A stretch of DNA of 40,423 bases, from positions 1 through 40,423 of the forward strand of contig CADEDC010000007.1 of NCBI GenBank assembly GCA_902825985.1. The letters run 5' to 3'. Shown piece by piece: positions 37,754 through 40,423 of this stretch (positions within the stretch are counted from its first letter, which is position 1; each line of letters starts with the position of its first letter). Origin of the DNA: an uncultured Acidobacteriota bacterium. GTDB lineage: Bacteria > Acidobacteriota > Vicinamibacteria > Vicinamibacterales > CAVVIG01. A program made the translations under genes and the position numbers. A model generated the notes under the pieces. The model did not search any database, was not told the origin of the DNA, and worked only from the letters and a program-made list of their open reading frames with translations.

Positions 37754-37765
37754 GTCCGAAGTGGA

Positions 37766-37771
37766 ATTGTA
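37766..37771 (-). promoter_or_regulatory. Candidate -10 box TACAAT of the GNAT gene
   Basis: Minus strand GTGTACAAT, identical in its first nine bases to the box before the FKBP gene (9391-9399). It ends 12 nt before GTG 37753. No -35 match. Confidence 0.35.
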
Positions 37772-37846
37772 CACGAACGCCGCCGGCCGTTGAGGTTCAG
37801 CCGGCGCTGGACCGCGCTGTGCATGAATGCGCGCGGAACTGGGCTG

Positions 37847-38734
37847 ATGCGGCTGCATTCATATCTACCGATCGCGTGCATCGCGGGGTATGTCTCGGCG
37901 CTGGGCGCCGCGTGCACGTCGGCAGCCACCTCGGTGGTCGAGCCGACGGCCGACAAATGCACCGTCAACGCCACAGCCTCGGCACGCGCGTTCTCAGCCG
38001 CCGGCGGCGCCGGCATCCTGACCGTCGCCGCGGGGCGTGACTGCGCGTGGACCGTCGCCAGCGGTGCGCCATGGATTGCCCCCGGCAGCGCCGCCGGTCA
38101 GGGACAGGCGCAGGTGCCGTTCACCATCGCGGCCAACCCGGCAACGACGGTCCGGGCCGGGCATCTGGACGTATCTGGATCACGCGTCGAGGTGACGCAG
38201 GCTGCGGCAACGCCGCCACCGCCGCCGGCTCCGACACCGGCGCCCGCACCAAACCCGGCCCCCTCACCGAGCCCGGCGCCGACGCCCGCACCGACGCCAG
38301 CTCCAACACCGACGCCGACACCCACCCCAACGCCGGCGCCCACACCCACACCAACACCGACACCGACACCGGCGCCGCCGACACCCGCTCCCACCCCGGT
38401 CCCGCCACCGAACCCGTCGCCACCCACCCCGACGCCGACGCCAGCACCGCCGCCGAGCCCGCCGCCGGCGCCCACCGCCGTGACTCTCGAGGGCGACATC
38501 GACCGAATCAGCGGTCGCTGCCCGAACGTGACCTTTGTCGTCGACAGACAGGCGATGACGACCGACCGCGGCACTGAGTTCAAGAAGGGACGCTGCGCCG
38601 ACCTCCGGCCCGGTGCCGGAGTCATAGCATCCGGCAGCCGGCTGGGCGATGCCCCTGCGACCGCGAGCCGGGTCGAATTCAGGAACCGCCGCGGCGATGA
38701 TGACGACGATGGAGATGACGAGGATCGGCCATGA
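37847..38734 (+). CDS. Lipoprotein with BACON-like domain, Pro/Thr linker and DUF5666-like domain
   Basis: The 295-residue product begins with a lipoprotein signal ([20 protein letters not shown], Ala-Ala-Cys at 23). Residues about 35-120 look like a BACON domain: [37 protein letters not shown] and [20 protein letters not shown]. About 90 residues of Pro/Thr/Ala linker follow. A beta domain ([21 protein letters not shown] to [11 protein letters not shown]) resembles DUF5666, and the tail is acidic ([13 protein letters not shown]). BACON domains are thought to bind carbohydrate or mucin; DUF5666 is unknown. The protein should sit on the outer membrane with the two domains spaced by the stiff linker. 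The stop overlaps the ATG of the beta-barrel gene (ATGA). Confidence 0.78.
   Translation: MRLHSYLPIACIAGYVSALGAACTSAATSVVEPTADKCTVNATASARAFSAAGGAGILTVAAGRDCAWTVASGAPWIAPGSAAGQGQAQVPFTIAANPATTVRAGHLDVSGSRVEVTQAAATPPPPPAPTPAPAPNPAPSPSPAPTPAPTPAPTPTPTPTPTPAPTPTPTPTPTPAPPTPAPTPVPPPNPSPPTPTPTPAPPPSPPPAPTAVTLEGDIDRISGRCPNVTFVVDRQAMTTDRGTEFKKGRCADLRPGAGVIASGSRLGDAPATASRVEFRNRRGDDDDDGDDEDRP
38210..38478 (+). repeat. Degenerate CCGACACC-type repeat coding the Pro/Thr linker
   Basis: An imperfect repeat with period 6 or 12 bases codes for runs such as [15 protein letters not shown] within the lipoprotein. It is C-rich on the plus strand and prone to slippage, so linker length may vary among strains. 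Confidence 0.8.
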
Positions 38735-39924
38735 CGGGCCTGGCGGGCCGAACCCACGCCGGCCGCGCGGCGTGCGCTGTTGCGATGCTGCTGAGCGGCG
38801 TCGACAGCTTCGCCCAGACGACGGTGTCGGACGTTCTGCAGTTCCTGGTCACCAATCAAGCGGTCGGGACCGGCAGCTTCGAGCGCGACAGGGCCGCAGC
38901 CCAGGGGACCAGCGATACCATCTCCAGGGCCCTGCTCGCCAGCCTCGCGACGCTGCCCATCTCGTCCTCCTCGAGCGCCTTCGTCTACCGCCTGAATCCG
39001 GAACTCGGCACCATCGAGCGCGCAACGACCAGCTTCGGGCCATTGTTCACGGAGCGGGCCCTCACGGCGGGCCGAGGCGTCGCGACCATCGGCGCGACGA
39101 TCCAGCGGTTCCGTTTCACGTCGCTGGACAACCGCCCACTGCGGAACGGCACATTGGTCACCACGGCCAATGTGTTCACCGACGAGACGGTCCCGTTCGA
39201 TGAGGACCGGCTGGCGCTCGTCATCGATGCCGAGGTGGCGACCGTGCACGGCAACGTCGGCGTCAGCGATCGGATCGAGCTGGGTATTGCGGTGCCGGTG
39301 ATCGCGCTCCGAATGGACGGATCGCGGGTCAACACCTATCGCAACCGAGCCTTCACCGAGGCGACCGCGTCAGCTTCCGCCGTCGGGCTCGCCGACGTCG
39401 TGACGCGCGCCAAGGTCGGGATCGTCTCGCACGATGGAATCGGACTCGCCGCCGCCGCCGACCTCCGCCTCCCGACCGGCCGGCGGGACGACCTGCTCGG
39501 CGCGGGAGCCGCCTCCGTACGCGTCCTGGCCATCGGTTCCATCGAGCGGGGTCGCCTGTCGGTCCATGCGAACGCGGGCGGCAGCGTTGGCGGACTGGCG
39601 CGGGAAGTTGCGGCGTCGGCCGCCACGGCGGTTGTCGCCGGCAGCCGACTGACCGTCGTGGGCGAAATGCAACTGAGACGGCTTCAGCAGCCCGGGCACA
39701 TCGTGACAGTCACGACGCCGCATCCGACCCTCGTGGGGGTCGAGACGCGACGGCTGGCACCTGAGGGGACGGCGCTCACCGTGCTGACCGTGGCGCCAGG
39801 AATGAAGTGGAACGTGAACGGCTCGTGGGTGATCGTCGGCAACCTTTCGATCCCCTTGTTGCGGCAGGGGCTCACCTCGCCGATCACACCCTTCATCGGC
39901 CTCGACTGGTCGGGGGGACGCTGA
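38731..39924 (+). CDS. Predicted outer-membrane beta-barrel protein
   Basis: The 397-residue protein has a signal peptide ([21 protein letters not shown], cleavage near SFAQT). The mature part begins with about 60 residues of helix-forming sequence ([23 protein letters not shown]) and then alternates amphipathic strands, e.g. [47 protein letters not shown] and [15 protein letters not shown]. It closes with [13 protein letters not shown]. Similar barrels are annotated as transporters or as MetA-pathway phenol degradation proteins, but I see no proof of a substrate. It is translationally coupled to the lipoprotein gene (ATGA overlap), which suggests an outer-membrane pair of barrel and surface lipoprotein. 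Confidence 0.75.
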   Translation: MTGLAGRTHAGRAACAVAMLLSGVDSFAQTTVSDVLQFLVTNQAVGTGSFERDRAAAQGTSDTISRALLASLATLPISSSSSAFVYRLNPELGTIERATTSFGPLFTERALTAGRGVATIGATIQRFRFTSLDNRPLRNGTLVTTANVFTDETVPFDEDRLALVIDAEVATVHGNVGVSDRIELGIAVPVIALRMDGSRVNTYRNRAFTEATASASAVGLADVVTRAKVGIVSHDGIGLAAAADLRLPTGRRDDLLGAGAASVRVLAIGSIERGRLSVHANAGGSVGGLAREVAASAATAVVAGSRLTVVGEMQLRRLQQPGHIVTVTTPHPTLVGVETRRLAPEGTALTVLTVAPGMKWNVNGSWVIVGNLSIPLLRQGLTSPITPFIGLDWSGGR

Positions 39925-39939
39925 CGCGGGCCGGCGTGA

Positions 39940-40423
39940 CTAGCGGACGGTGCCCCCCAGCGGCTCGACGCGAGCCGAGTCGATGAGCCAGCCGACGCCG
40001 CTCTTGCGCAGGGCGAACGTCCAGACGCGAGGCTCGGTCCGTTCGTCGCGCGCCCCGACTCTCGGGACGTAGCGCGCCGTTCCACGGCATGTCGCATGTG
40101 CCGACGCGCCAGAGACGTCGATGCCACAGGTGTCGAAGCGCAGCTGCTGGACGACGAGATCGGCAAACGCGCGAGCCAGTGCATCCCGGTTCACCGACGG
40201 CCAGACACTCTGGGCTGAGCCGGCGTCCAGCGCATCGTAGGCGGCCCGATAGCGCTGCAGGGCGTCGCGCACGAGCCCCTCGTCGTCGACCGGCGGCGGT
40301 GGCAGCGATGTAGCCCTGGCGTTCACCGCTGTCGCGGCGCCAGGGTCCGGCAGCCGGGCCACCGGAGCCGCGCGATCCACACTCGGATTCACCGGCTCGA
40401 TCGTCGCGAGCCCGGAGGGCATC
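39940..40423 (-). CDS. NTF2-like domain protein, C-terminal part (cut by window edge)
   Basis: At least 160 residues are visible; the frame is open to the right edge, so the N-terminus may lie outside even though an ATG occurs at 40422. After a Pro/Ala linker (ARATSLPPPPVDDEGL), residues from VRDALQRYRAAYDALDAGSAQ to VGWLIDSARVE form an NTF2/SnoaL-like cone fold: helices, then strands with CGIDVSGASAHATCRGTARY and RVWTFALRKSG. Two cysteines could pair. In Acidobacteria such domains often end Ser/Thr kinases or exported proteins; which case applies is not visible here. It converges on the beta-barrel gene with 15 nt between. Confidence 0.65.
   Translation of the reverse strand, partial: MPSGLATIEPVNPSVDRAAPVARLPDPGAATAVNARATSLPPPPVDDEGLVRDALQRYRAAYDALDAGSAQSVWPSVNRDALARAFADLVVQQLRFDTCGIDVSGASAHATCRGTARYVPRVGARDERTEPRVWTFALRKSGVGWLIDSARVEPLGGTVR

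Overview
The window is a high-GC chromosomal segment with no phage, integrase, transposase, CRISPR, rRNA or tRNA signal that I could find. Several gene types point to an Acidobacteriota-like organism, possibly Vicinamibacteria. These are paired secreted von Willebrand A proteins with a degenerate metal site, a BACON plus DUF5666-like lipoprotein, NTF2-like tails, large signal-peptide proteins with no recognisable family, and a type III glutamine synthetase. The taxonomic call is inference from gene content and base composition only. Third codon positions are strongly G/C throughout the real genes, so long antisense open frames are common and were ignored.

Layout. 1-5286: end of apaG, then a minus-strand block holding a soluble chemotaxis receptor, an Aer-like PAS protein, recQ and ispG. 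5386-10221: a plus-strand block with a secreted beta-sandwich-like protein, a UPF0182 membrane protein and a RidA protein (start/stop overlaps join these three), then a secreted tandem-FKBP isomerase. 10233-10417: a very unusual inverted repeat and 9-bp tandem array lying between the convergent FKBP and DUF349 genes. 13046-17093: an SGNH-hydrolase lipoprotein, a CoA-type Nudix hydrolase and glnN with a clear promoter and a 36-bp dyad upstream. 17207-19416: two small secreted proteins and leuB on the minus strand. 19534-32687: a non-canonical type II topoisomerase pair (A subunit at 19534, B subunit at 30780). Between them sit a NYN ribonuclease with two LOTUS/OST-HTH domains and a compact three-gene minus-strand operon (an unrecognised 947-residue exported protein plus two exported VWA proteins). 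32712-40423: a class I aminotransferase, a secreted M14 peptidase overlapping a single-domain asparaginase, a GNAT protein, a proline-linker lipoprotein overlapping a beta-barrel protein, and a truncated NTF2-like protein.

The points most worth a second look are four. (1) The 10233-10417 element can form a roughly 40-bp hairpin and strong G-quadruplex motifs on both strands. It follows the gene for a DUF349-repeat protein with an Arg/Gly-rich tail. (2) The LOTUS-NYN-LOTUS-type RNase gene ends in a 29-bp hairpin whose mismatches are almost all G.U on the sense strand only. (3) The VWA operon may be an undescribed envelope system. (4) Many genes appear to have -10 boxes only 6-20 nt before the start codon, including one convincing leaderless GTG gene. 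Housekeeping genes (recQ, ispG, leuB, glnN, topoisomerase) are scattered singly, not in classical operons.
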